Source of the DNA: Patiria miniata
Lineage: Eukaryota > Echinodermata > Asteroidea > Valvatida > Asterinidae
Assembly: GCF_015706575.1 (NCBI RefSeq)
Contig: NW_024037059.1
Span: 16,033,730-16,097,729, forward strand
DNA length: 64,000 bases
Direction: 5' to 3'
How positions within the stretch are numbered: position 1 is the stretch's first letter; the number at the start of each line of letters is the position of its first letter. This document shows positions 32,651 through 44,100 of this stretch, piece by piece. The position numbers and the translations under genes were made by a program. The notes beneath the pieces are model-generated. The model worked only from the letters and a program-made list of their open reading frames with translations, did not search any database and was not told where the DNA came from.

Positions 32651-35600
32651 TTAAGGTTCAGTTTGCATTTCCTTATATTTCAGTGCAATTTTCTTTTCTA
32701 CAGCTCCAGTTTCAAGCTCAGACAGGACTGCATTGGCCCAGAAACTTGATGCCTTGTGTTTCATTTGATTGATTATTTCATCATTTCTGTAAACACGTTG
32801 TATCAACATACTATCTTCTTTTGCTTCAGTCATCAACACAAAGTCACAGTATTTCCTATCTGTGCAGAACAACTGACACTGAACCTGGGCATAGTAATTG
32901 TGGGTTGTTCTCAGGCTTACTTTGTCTTCGTCAACTGTGAGGCAGGTTTTCCCTTTGGATGCATATTGTGTTACAGTTAGTGATTTGTCTTTAAAGGGAC
33001 ACTTCACTTCCACAAGTCCTGCTCCACAACACTTGCAGTTTACATAACCATCTGGACTGGCTGCAATAAATGGGTGACTACTGGATATGCAAAGTCCAAT
33101 CTTTTCCAAGTTGAAATGTCTATGTGTTCTGCGCATCTTCATCAGATATTTAGATTTTGCTACAGCTTCATGTTTTTTACCATAGGTGGTGGCTGGTGAT
33201 ACAAAGTCCTTATAGTAAGACATCACAGTAGCAATGATGCTATGTGTGGAGCCAGTAAGGTTCCCAGATTCATCCACGTGTTTCGTAACAGCCCCCATGT
33301 TAGAGGCAGTTATGCGCCCAACTCTGTGTTTGTGCCACATATGTGATTCTGCCTGTTGACATGTTGATTCAGCCAACCACTCTCTACTGCGACCACTACA
33401 GGCCATCTCTTTTGTCATAGCTGTGTATGTGGCTGCATCAGTACCTGCACTTTTCTTCACTTCTCTAAAGGCATCTACAACAGATGAAACTCTAATTGGT
33501 GAAGATGATGATATATCTTCATCTAATGTGGAATTTAGATGATTGATATCCGGCTTTGATGTCAATGTTGGGTGAACATGCCTTTGATGTGCTGCATATA
33601 AGAGCACTGCAGCCTTACCATTTGATATGTCAGCCAAACTATCTAAATCATAATCGCATAGCTTTCTTACTTTCTTGTTTACCACAGCGCGAGGATCAAA
33701 CATGTCCCTTCGACCCTTCCTATTGTCACACATTGAAGATGACACTTTGGGTGTTTTAATGTCTTTCAGGAATGCCGATGTCTTTAATTTCTGGTTAAGA
33801 TTGCTGCTGCTTGGCCTGTGCCACTGTTGAAGCTGGCTTGTGCATGACTCACTGGAACCACATTCCACTTGTTGTGTCACAAATGACAATAGCGCTGCAA
33901 CGTGTTTACACATACCGCTGAGCCTAAATTTGTTAAGAGAAGGGAGATAAAAAAAGAAGAACATAAAAAACAATAAACAACAGAAAACAGATTGTTGCAC
34001 TTCAGCCTTTCCAAACTACACAAATTACACAATAACAGACCAATTTTGTTCAGAATGATTATTTTTCTTTCTCAATCACCATCTGTTGGTAAATGGTAAA
34101 CTAATCAGCCCTCCCCTCAAAACCCCCCAAAAATTAACTTGAGTGTGACACCCTACAGCAGAAGCACACTCAGAATTTAAGAACAAATACAGCAGCTCCC
34201 TTTTGAATGGGAAATTCAACGTCAATGCCCAGTTTCAGTGATTTCAAGTTTTAGGCTTGTTAATACTTCATTCCAATTTGTGAGCAAAACTAATTTATTA
34301 CCTTAAGTGTAATGGCAGATTTCACAAATGAAGAACATTTGCGGAGTTTGTGACATTCGCATGGCTTTGCATTTGTGTGAAGTGTGAACTTGTCTTTTTT
34401 TATAAAAAAAATACAGTTTGCAACTTCATATGGCCCATTTGTTATGTACGGTCATGAATCTCACCCTGCAATGCAATGACAATCTGCCTGATGTATAACA
34501 CCTGTATTTTTAAATACAAGGATCCACACCATGTATGGCTGCTCATGAACTCTTGTTTGTGGTACAACCAGTCCTCGAATGTAGCTGAGCCCTGTTGAAA
34601 AAATAAGTAAATGACTTGTTAATTCCCTCATTTGTCATTTGCAGATTTAGACACTTTGTAAACATATCACACTTCAAGAATTAGTACACTGTACATTGTA
34701 TACATGCACATGTACATGTAAATTTTTCCACCACACCATTCATATGTACTCAGTCAATGGTCAAGAGAAACATGTGATAAATACAGTGTACATGTAGAAC
34801 AGCCCCCAAAAGAAATGTGGTTGCAATCTGCCATTCATTTTGATATTTGTCTCACCTACAATATCACTGATGTGGTGGTGTTCAACTGTGTGCACCCTGC
34901 CCCTGGAAACTGCCATGCTCCTTCCTTGACCGAGAGATTTGCTGCCATCTGTACTTATCTCAAGTTCTTTGTTTCCTGATTAGAGGAATTAGGTTTTGCA
35001 AATTAGATAGCTTTCTTAATACATGTACATGGTCGTCACGGTGATGGTCTATATGTATACATGTAAAGTAGCCTTAGTTTAGGGCCACGCTACTGGACTC
35101 CCTCCATATCAGTAGCCCTATAAACATGTGAAAAAAATCACAGGGGGAAATTTTGAAAACTAGTTTTTTCCCTTAAACTATGCGCCGTGAAATTTCACAT
35201 ACACTCTCACTTACCCATGCCAGGTGATTTCTCACAAAAAGTGCAATATCCTGATTTCTACTTTTCTCTTAACTCAAAATTTCTCTCCAACTTTGGAGCC
35301 AAATTTCACGAAAAGTAGAAATGAGGATATTACCCTTTTTGAGAAAGAGCACATACAAGGCATGGCATGGTATATGGTGAATACCCGGTGAAAGTGTATG
35401 TGGAATATCAGGGCTCATAGTTCCGGAAGAAGAAATATATTGTTCAAAATTTTCCCCTGTGATTGTGTACACATGTGTTTAGGGCCAAGGATTATGGAGA
35501 GAGTCCAGTGCACTAGGCGGCTACTACTACAAGTAGTCCTAGTAACTTGGACCCAAATATCACCTTTTTAATATGGCCGTTTTCCGTGACATTTTTTTGG

Positions 35601-36477
35601 GGGGGGGGGATAAGTGTGGGAGGTCAGGGGGGTCGATGTGCAGACATTTTGTACCGCGATCCGTAGGGCTTTCACTTGAACTCTACTAGCCTATCACCCG
35701 ACCATGTCCAAATATTAAAAAGGTGATATTTGGGTCCAAGTTACTTGGAATACTACTACAGTATATAAAGATGGTACATGTACATAATGTACCATTACTA
35801 TACTGTACATCATGTACATGTTTGTTGCAAAATATACATGACAATTGTCAAAGGCTAACACAGTTACTCATTGGAACTTGATGCACTTTTTACCCAAATT
35901 ATTATATTAAACATTTTAATAGTAAGCAAATTTAAAAAAAAAAATCATTCCAAACCATTTTTCACACTCCCAGAAATGTAAATTGTAATCATGGTAATCA
36001 GGTGATAAATCTCTAAAATCACTAAGTGTCACCGTGAGACTAGACCAGGTCAGACTAAATAATTTTCTTTGTCTTTGAACTTAAAAGACTGTAAACGTTA
36101 CATCATACATGTGTGAGTGACTTACGTGTCCGGAAATAATGGTTTACTTTTTCTTCTGTAATTGGTGGAAGATTTGCGGATGTACCTTCCCAGCCATCGA
36201 GAGTGAGGGGGTGAGGCAACTTAAATTGTTCTCCAAAGCGAAGCTTTCTCTCCCGGCTTTCACGTCTGCTCAGTTCTTCGTTACTGGCCGTGGGCACTAT
36301 GGGGAGTCCCAACTTCAATGCATAGAACAGCCGCTTTTGCAGACAGTCTTTAGAACCGCTTTTCGGAACGTCCACTTTTGACAGAAATTCCTGCAATGTT
36401 TTCACGTCGAACTGCCTGACACATCCCCAAAGTTCTTCATCAGTGACTTCAAGGTTCATGCTGAACAAATTACTCAA
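32651..36477 (-). CDS. ISL2EU SAP/SWIM/YqaJ nuclease-like protein
   Basis: Four minus-strand exons join in phase with GT-AG introns and no stop: 36477-36126, 34975-34856, 34591-34465, 33923-32651 (1872 nt, 623 aa). Residues about 25-55 look like a SAP DNA-binding motif (LQEFLSKVDVPKSGSKDCLQ). A SWIM zinc finger spans the exon 3/4 junction (CHCIAG, then LSGMCKHVAALL: C-x-C...C-x-H). The C-terminal half is a YqaJ-type PD-(D/E)xK nuclease: YGKKHE (Glu about 452), SPDG (Asp about 491), VEVKCPF (Glu about 505, Lys about 507). Such proteins accompany the transposase in ISL2EU elements; a role in end or strand processing during transposition is inferred. Unlike its partner, this gene shows no inactivating lesion. 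Confidence 0.85.
35075..35520. mobile_element. Foldback MITE in an ISL2EU intron
   Basis: An imperfect palindrome centred near 35270-35280. Left-arm blocks such as AAAATTTCTCTCCAA, ATCCTGATTTCTACTTTT and CACAGGGGGAAATTTTGAA recur complemented and in reverse order on the right. The outer edges are GGGCCACGCTACTGGACTCC and its diverged complement. It lies in the intron between the first and second nuclease exons. Confidence 0.6.
35530..35762. mobile_element. Second small MITE in the same intron
   Basis: Inverted ends of about 40 bp. The left has AGTAACTTGGACCCAAATAT then CACCTTTTTAATAT; the right has the complement at about 35715-35755. The middle has a run of G residues. No protein is encoded. 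Confidence 0.6.
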
Positions 36478-36666
36478 CTTCTTAAAACGATAAAAATAAA
36501 AATGATAATTATGGTTACACTTTCAAACTAGGCGCTCTTTGTACGTACGGGTACGACGCGACGTGACGAAAAAGTATTAACAAATTTCCTTACCAACAAT
36601 TTTTCCCACTGTCCTTTGCGCGCGCATGCGCAGTGGCAAAATCGAGCTATCTGTTATAAGGCCCAT

Positions 36667-38141
36667 GATGTGTATGTACACGTATGTAGGGCGCCCTCTT
36701 TTGGGTTTTCTAACCCCGTTCAAACTTCACGATCGGCTGCTTAAGCTTGCCCCTAGTTAGTGCAAAGCCTGGATATTACCCCTTCGCAACCCTCATTTCC
36801 ACAAGATAGAGAAAAAGGGTCTTTTTGAAAATTTAAACCAAACGATAATTAAACCGGAAAAAGTCCGTCAATTTTTCAAACGTAAAATTGTATCGGGGCG
36901 GCGCTGAATTGACGGAGCAATTTTCCTGCCGAGTGAACAAACTTTTTTTTAAACAAATTCTAAATAAAATATCTTGTATACTCCATCCAAGTTTTATACA
37001 TTTTGATATTTTATACAATTTCGCTAAAGGATTATTTTCGAAATGGATGGGGGAACATTTTTCAGGTAAACTATGACAGAGTGGCATTTTTCTCGTCCAA
37101 ACCCGGCAAGAGGAAATAGATGTACATGCAGATGGAAAGCCTTCCTCGGTTTGGGCAAGTTTTTTACCTTTTTCGCCCGAAAAGAATGAAAGAGGCCGGT
37201 ACTGAAAATTGAGCTCCCTCCCACCCCTCCCACCCCCCCCCCCCCCCCATCACCATCACCGGTCAAACACCCAGGATCGCCCCCCCCCCCCCCCCCCCCC
37301 TAAAAATGAACCCCCCAACCCCTTGGACCGCAAGCCGAAGTGAACGGTTTTTTTAGAGAAAGCCCAAAAGTATGTGAAACAATGACCTTCAACTTCACCA
37401 AAAAATAAAGTTCGATAAGCCTTGCAGGAAATACATTGTTTGTTATTGTTTGAGAAATTGAGGTCATTTAATCATTGTTCCTTGTTGACATACTCCTTTT
37501 TTGTTAGTGACGTCAATTATATTAACTCCGCAATGCATTGAATATACCGCAGTTCAGCTGGTACACTGCATTTCAACACATTTCAAAGAAGAAAGAACAG
37601 ACACCAGCGAGAATTCTTCGTGTCCGCCATGATGGATTCGACGTTGTAGTTTTGTTTATTTATTGACGATGTTGCGGCGCAAAGTGGTTGATAGAATCCT
37701 TATTCCTCGCCATTTTTGAAATTGTCATGTGTCCGTGAGTAAAAATACTTTACTTTATTCATATTGGCGTGACACCCGACGGAGTCAACGGGGTTAAAAT
37801 CCGTCTGGGACGGATGATCATTGATCCGCTGTGTTGCAGAGGAACCGCCGTGTCACTGTCCCGCAACATTTCACCAGGAACTACGCAATGACACCAAATT
37901 TGCGGTCTATTTGTCACGGGGATTTGCACATTGTCTTTGAAATACCAATTATACGACTTTACTTATGTCATCCAGTGGAAGAGAAGGAAACTACTTGTTG
38001 ATGATACGTCGAAAATAAACAGTTTACCGAGACCATTGTCGTCCATTACTTTGCAAAGTAACAGGGAGTCACTCAAGAGTCAGAGCACTTTGAAGTTGAA
38101 CTGAACTTTTTGAAGGGGAACGGGCAGACAAAGCTGCCACC
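36667..38141 (+). promoter_or_regulatory. Upstream region and 5' UTR of UBL3
   Basis: Non-coding. Contains two long C runs (about 37235-37250 and 37280-37300). The last few hundred bases before 38142 probably hold the 5' UTR; the ATG context is CTGCCACCATGT, close to a Kozak consensus. No promoter element could be fixed. Confidence 0.4.
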
Positions 38142-41100
38142 ATGTCTAGCAATTCCACCAAAAAGAATGACAAGGTAAACATTTAATTGTCAAAAATAAA
38201 ATCAGTTTGACTAGAGTAGGCCTGTTAATTTTCTTTTTTATTTTACCATAAATTTGTTTATTTTAAAAGTTTAACATGTTTAACAATCACTTTCATGGTC
38301 AGATGGTAGGCCTATGTGCCGCTTAACACTACAGTCACTTCGCCCCATGTCACTTCGCCCCTAACCACATCCCCCCATTGTGACTTCGCCCAATCTCCAC
38401 ATCCTCCCGCCGCCACTTTGCCCCATTTCCACTTCGCCCCGCTACCATGCTTGATTGTGTAAACGTCAAAAACAAGAAGCCTCTTCTGACCCCCCTCCCA
38501 TACAGCCATTAATGATTAATCACATCATCCAATGAAAAAAAAACATAATGATTAGCTTTCTTTAATATATTGTAACTTTAGAACCCTAACCCACCTCACT
38601 CCTCCAAAATCCTCCTGGCGGTTTTGGAGGATTCTAGAGGATTGAGGATGAATGGTGATTGAATCAAATGAGGATTCTGGAGGATTGAGGATGAATGGTG
38701 ATTGAAGCACATGAGGATTTTGGAGGATTGAGGATGAATGGTGATTGAAGCACAAGAGGATTTTGGAGGATTGAGGATGAATGCATTTTGAGGCAGGACT
38801 GTCTGATGATTTTGAAGGATTTGGCGTTGGTTATCCTTCATTTAAACACGAGTGCAAAGTTTTGGGATGAGGAGGATTTTGGAGGATTGAGGATGAATGC
38901 ATTTTGAGGCAGGACAGTCTGACAATTTTGAAAAATTTAGGCGAAGTTGCAAAATTTTGGAAAATTTTGGAGGATTTTGGAGGATTGAGGATGGTTGTAA
39001 GCAACAAGGGCCTAGGGGGTTAGGGTTAGTTTTTTACAGATTGCTCTTATAATGTGATATGAATGTAAAACTGTTTCTTTTCACATTTAGGCCTAAGGCA
39101 AAATTTAAAAAAAAGTTTAGCGTCCTGCCTTTTTCACACAAAAAAGTAAGCGGGAGGTCTTTTGTTTTGTTGTTTTTTCTTCCAAAATGGCCGCCCAACC
39201 TGGCTATTTTTCAAGATGGCCGCTGGTTATTTTTTTAAATGGCCGCCATTGGACTCAGGAAATGACCTACCAGAATTATTTGTGCTAGATGCAACATTCA
39301 CAGAGGCCAAAATGATGTCACTGTTGAAAATTTATATTTTTTTTTTGGTTAAAAAAAGAAAAAAAGAGGCGGCCTCCAAAAAAGGAAGCAAGCGGGGACG
39401 CTGAAATTGTTTTTTATATTATTTGGCCTAAAGATCACAACACAAAAGAGAGAGAAGAAATTGTTGTGAGCTATTAAATAAAAATACCATTAAATCAGTT
39501 TAAATCTTTAAAAAATGGAAGATGGACTGATTCGAATTAAATAATCTAGCCATTCTAATAATCGAACAGAAGTTTTTGAAGATCCTTTTGTCACATGTCA
39601 GATAGGTCTCGCTTTGAAAGTTCTGAATAATCAGTCTATGTTTTTTCTTCTTTTTTTTTTGGCTCTGCTCATGTGGTCTGCTCATTCCAATTATTGGGAG
39701 CCATAAAGCAGTTTAAATCTTTGAAAACAGAAAGCTTGGGCGAAGTGGAAATGGGGCGAAGTGGGTATGGGGCAAAGTGGGGATGGGCGACGGGGCGATG
39801 CATCGCCCCATCGCCACTTCAGCCATCCCCACTTTGCCCCATCGCGATGGGGCGAAGTGGGGAAAGGGCGAAGTGGGGATAGAGCGAAGTGGGGATGGGC
39901 GAAGTGGAAACGGTGCGGAGTGACTGACAACCTATGCGCGCGCCGATTCAAATTGTTTGATTCTGCATTGATCTTAATAGTACTAGCTACATGTACGTGT
40001 GTGAACTTTGTTGTGTACAAGTGGGAATGATACACCTTCGATTCCAAATATAAATCTGATGCCTTTTAATGAGGTCACTTGGTCAATTCCCATTTAACTG
40101 TAGTTTGTCATTTAATTGTAAACAGGAAGTAATCCATTGCACTGGAAACACTTGATGAAACCAACAGTGCACCCCCACTGCTGCCCAAGGAGCTCTTAAT
40201 CTTATGAATTTGTGAAATTTGCATTTGGACCTCATTTTTCAAAAGGTTTCAGATACAAAATGTTCATGACTAAATTTATGTTCATGTATACAGCTTTATA
40301 CCTGTTCTGGGAATTTTTGACTTTGTCGACATGTTGAAATTGTGTATTAGGCAGGCAGCATGTTAATTACCCCCTGAGGAAAGCAAACAATTTTTCCTTA
40401 TTTGAAGATTACATGTATGTGTTGACATCAAATCACGTCATTTTCAATGCCCAGCAGATACAGAATTTTTGTCTGGCAAACAGCCAACCGTAATATGCCA
40501 ACTGTTGCCCATGGCGCATCCTCACTATACACGAACCTCTACATTGTAGGCAACTGGACGACGAAAAAAAAACACAGTAACTGAATTTGCTTCAGAGCTG
40601 TGTGGAATGCCCGACTCCCATAGAACCTGAAAGTTCACCCCTGATGGCGCGCTTCCGGAACCCTTGAATAGGAAAATTAGCATGCAAATTTCCAGAATTT
40701 TCAAATATTGTTGGTTCATTGATTTCCTAAGAAAATCACCTCCATAGTTTCTAGCATATCAGTTTATGGAAACTTATCGCCTGACATGAAGGAGAAATAT
40801 CTTGCTGAAAAAAGTGTAACTAAATGTTTTGGCTGCATATGTCATGCGTACAAGGTACACATGTACATGCAGTCTTGGTACAGAAACAAGGTATCCTTTT
40901 TGTAACCCCATGAGTATAGAATGACAATACCCTTTCCTTTGTTGTTGTAGCTCTCTTCAGGGACATAAAAGGCAATGTGGCCGTGGTCAATTGTCCAGGT
41001 ACAGGTCAATCAGTTTAGGGTCAATACTTGAGAGTCAAGTTGCCAGACATCCCAGCCTCATGGCATGAATCATCGTGCATATTGATGTCCATGCCAGAGG

Positions 41101-44100
41101 GCCAAGGATCCAAACTAAAGGATAAAGCAGTCCATAATGCTTCTATTGTTGGAACCTACCAGAACAGCTTTGTGTCAGAATATCTTTGTGAAGAAGAATT
41201 TAATTAGTGGAAGACAATTCTGTTGTGTGATCAAAACCTTCACCCTAACCCTAATCTTGTCAATCATGTCAATTGACAAGGCCCAAAATGTCAGAAGGTT
41301 TGCTACATAATCTTGCTGGCATTGTGGAAATGGCTTATTGTAGTACAGTAAAAAAGAAATGGACTAGCAAGCCACCAGTTACAATATACCAAGACTCTGT
41401 AAGTTTGTCCAACCATATACAAGTAAAACAATGCCACAGAACTGGTAGTTTTTATTAAATTTGAGAAGTAATTTTGGAGCCCACATTTCAGCTTGGGAAA
41501 ATAGAGAGATTGTGCTCTTTATATGTAACCCAGAATGCTGTCAAATTTTATTGATTTGTGCAATGTTAGTAAAATCTTTAAAAAGTTACATTATCAATAA
41601 ATTAATGTGGAATAATAATGAATGGCCAAGATGGGGTTGATTGAGAATTATATTGTACCAGAACACATGGCAACAGAGCATGTGTGCTCAGTGCACATTC
41701 TCCCTGCATGAAAGTCCCTCCTCTTCTGTTTGCTATAGTTCATCCTAATTACCCATTTAATTGTCAGGTGAAAAAAAGCTTGTTAATTTAATTAAACAAG
41801 CAAATCTACGTGTAGGACTGTAGGTTCTTCTTTACAAATTTACAAAATGTAAACAGCTCTAGACTGGTCAATCAAATTAAAAATTTACAATGTACATGTA
41901 ACTTTTTGTTTCATCAGTTTTGTTTACATGATGAAGTATACATGTATATTGTATGTGTATTTGGACAAGGAATGCACTGAAAGCTGTCATGTTATTGCCA
42001 TGTTTGTATGATGACAAGATGGATCCTCTATGTGCATGTAAAAAGTATTATAAATAAATGACTGAAACTGGAATTGTTTATCTGGGCTGTACTATAAACT
42101 CTAAATACTATGTTGTACATGTCCATGACGTACTATGAGTATCTTTCAGTTCTATTGTTGAGCACCATTGTTCAGCCAATAGTGATTATTTAGAAGCAAT
42201 TTGTGATGGGTAGTGTTCTGTTTTTGAAATACTCAGGCTGAAAATGTTCATTGAATCAAACTGTTTTGTTTTCATGGATTTGCCTTTTTCCAGATCATTC
42301 TACGATTGATCCACCCTATGAACGGTAACAGCAAGGAGTTTACATTCACACCAAATGATTCAGCTTCTGATGTAGCACAATTTGTATTTGAGAACTGGCC
42401 ACAAGGTAAAATAACATGCAGACATTTAGTACATGTACATTTGTGTACATTGTGCATTGAACCAGTGTACTGTACATTTGTAGGCAGGGCTTTCACGCTT
42501 GATTAAACGTTATGATCAATGTCAAATCCTGTAGGTTTTTTTTATCTGCATTCACATTTGAATTAGGAGCTCCATTTAATTGGTATGAGGAGCCTCCATG
42601 TAAGTGAACACTACAATGTGACGCTCATTTCCCCAAGAGAATTAACTGCAAATTTGTATACATATTAGTGTCACATACGTAGTTATGACCTTCACTTGCA
42701 TGTCTGAACAATTCCAATACTACATTTGTAACGTTTTTGTGAAATTGCTGATTATTCCTTTTATTTAGTTTTATAAATGTCAATATTTTGTTTTAAGAGT
42801 GCACCCAAAAGTTAGAAAATAATTATCAGATAAACAGTAGGAATCTTGATGTCCATCTTTGTCATTATATCTCTTTTGTTTTGCCGTGAGTTGTTGACGA
42901 CACTAAAGGTTCAGCAGGTGCATTTATTTATTCTGCTTCACAGCGCAGACCTAGAACTATTGATTGTACACGCTGCCCTAAGACAGACATATTCGCTTAA
43001 AGCACTTCAGCATATCAAAATGATCCCATACAAGCAGTTACTAACCAATTGAAGGCCGAGAATATAAAGAGACAAGAACAAAACTGGAAGGTCATGGTGA
43101 CTTGGCATGATTGCAAAGGAAGTAGTGAAGAGGAAAATATAACAGTGTAACAAAGTCATGCTTTATGTTTTGAGGTTTGGAAAACTGTTGCGTTCGTCCC
43201 TTAAAATTAAAAACATTAAAAAGTCATTTCATTGATCAAACTGTATTGATTTAAGTAAGGTTTCTCCTTAATTAAACAGACAATATACTCTTGTGTTGGA
43301 CTCATAGACCAGACCATCTAATTTATAATAACTGCAAGTCGTGATTCTGAACATATGTTTATAATATCACGTGCATTTTTGCCGAAGTTTGCTTCCTTGT
43401 ATCATGGAGGAAGAAATATAAAAACAACCTTGTTTTGTTTTACCACCTCAGTAAATTAGTGCAAACAAAGAAGTGCAAAGCAACTTTTCACCTTGCTAGA
43501 TACACGTACTATCCCTGATTTTTGTAAAAATGTAAATTGCTGTGCACTTGTTTTTCAATATAAATTGTCTGTACTGCAATCATACCTTTTGTTGTGATTG
43601 TATCCATCCATCTCAGCACTTAGTTTGGGAAATTGATAAGATTTTGATATTATTTTTCCTCCAGAGTGGGAAAGTGACCGTGTATCGTCTGCCTCTATTC
43701 TTCGTCTCATATACCAAGGCAGATTTATTCATGGAAACGTCACTCTAGGAGGTACGGATTTCTCTGGATTATTTGTCCTCTTTTCATTTTCCCTGTCCCA
43801 TATTTTCTTTGTTTACATCCTTGGTTATAATGTTATTGACTCCATGCAGTATAAGTGAACCAACGAAACTCATGTCTGGTTCTGGAGGGAAATTTAAAAA
43901 TGAAATATAATAACAAAGTTTACAAACAGTATTTATGTTCTCACTGGGTTTTTTTTATATTTGAATGGAACATTTGTGCATACTGTTTTTTAAACTTTGA
44001 AGTACTGAACCACATGTTATGAAACATTTTCATCCTAATTGAAGATCAGGTTTGAGTATGTACACTTAGCATGTCTTGAATCAAGCAATCCGTTCATTCC

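Larger units (their letters stand above)
27000..36664. mobile_element. ISL2EU-type DNA transposon, apparently full length
   Basis: A 9665-bp element. The left end starts GGACCTTATAACAGATAGC and the right end is the complement of GGGCCTTATAACAGATAGC (18 of 19 identical). AT flanks it at 26998-26999 and 36665-36666, the 2-bp target duplication expected for ISL2EU. It carries the two-gene set of that superfamily: a THAP/DDE transposase on the plus strand and a SAP/SWIM/YqaJ nuclease on the minus strand, converging near 31.4-32.65 kb. Several smaller elements are inserted in it, so it is probably not recent. Confidence 0.88.
38331..39925. mobile_element. Possible element bounded by inverted CACTTCGCCCC arrays
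   Basis: In UBL3 intron 1. A CACTTCGCCCC array lies at 38331-38450 and its complement (GGGGCGAAGTGG) at 39738-39915. The outer edges are CAGTCACTTCGCCCC and, complemented, CAGTCACTCCGCACC. This is the layout of a hAT-like element with subterminal repeats. No convincing 8-bp duplication was found. The right array also folds on itself around GGGGCGATGCATCGCCCC. Confidence 0.45.
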
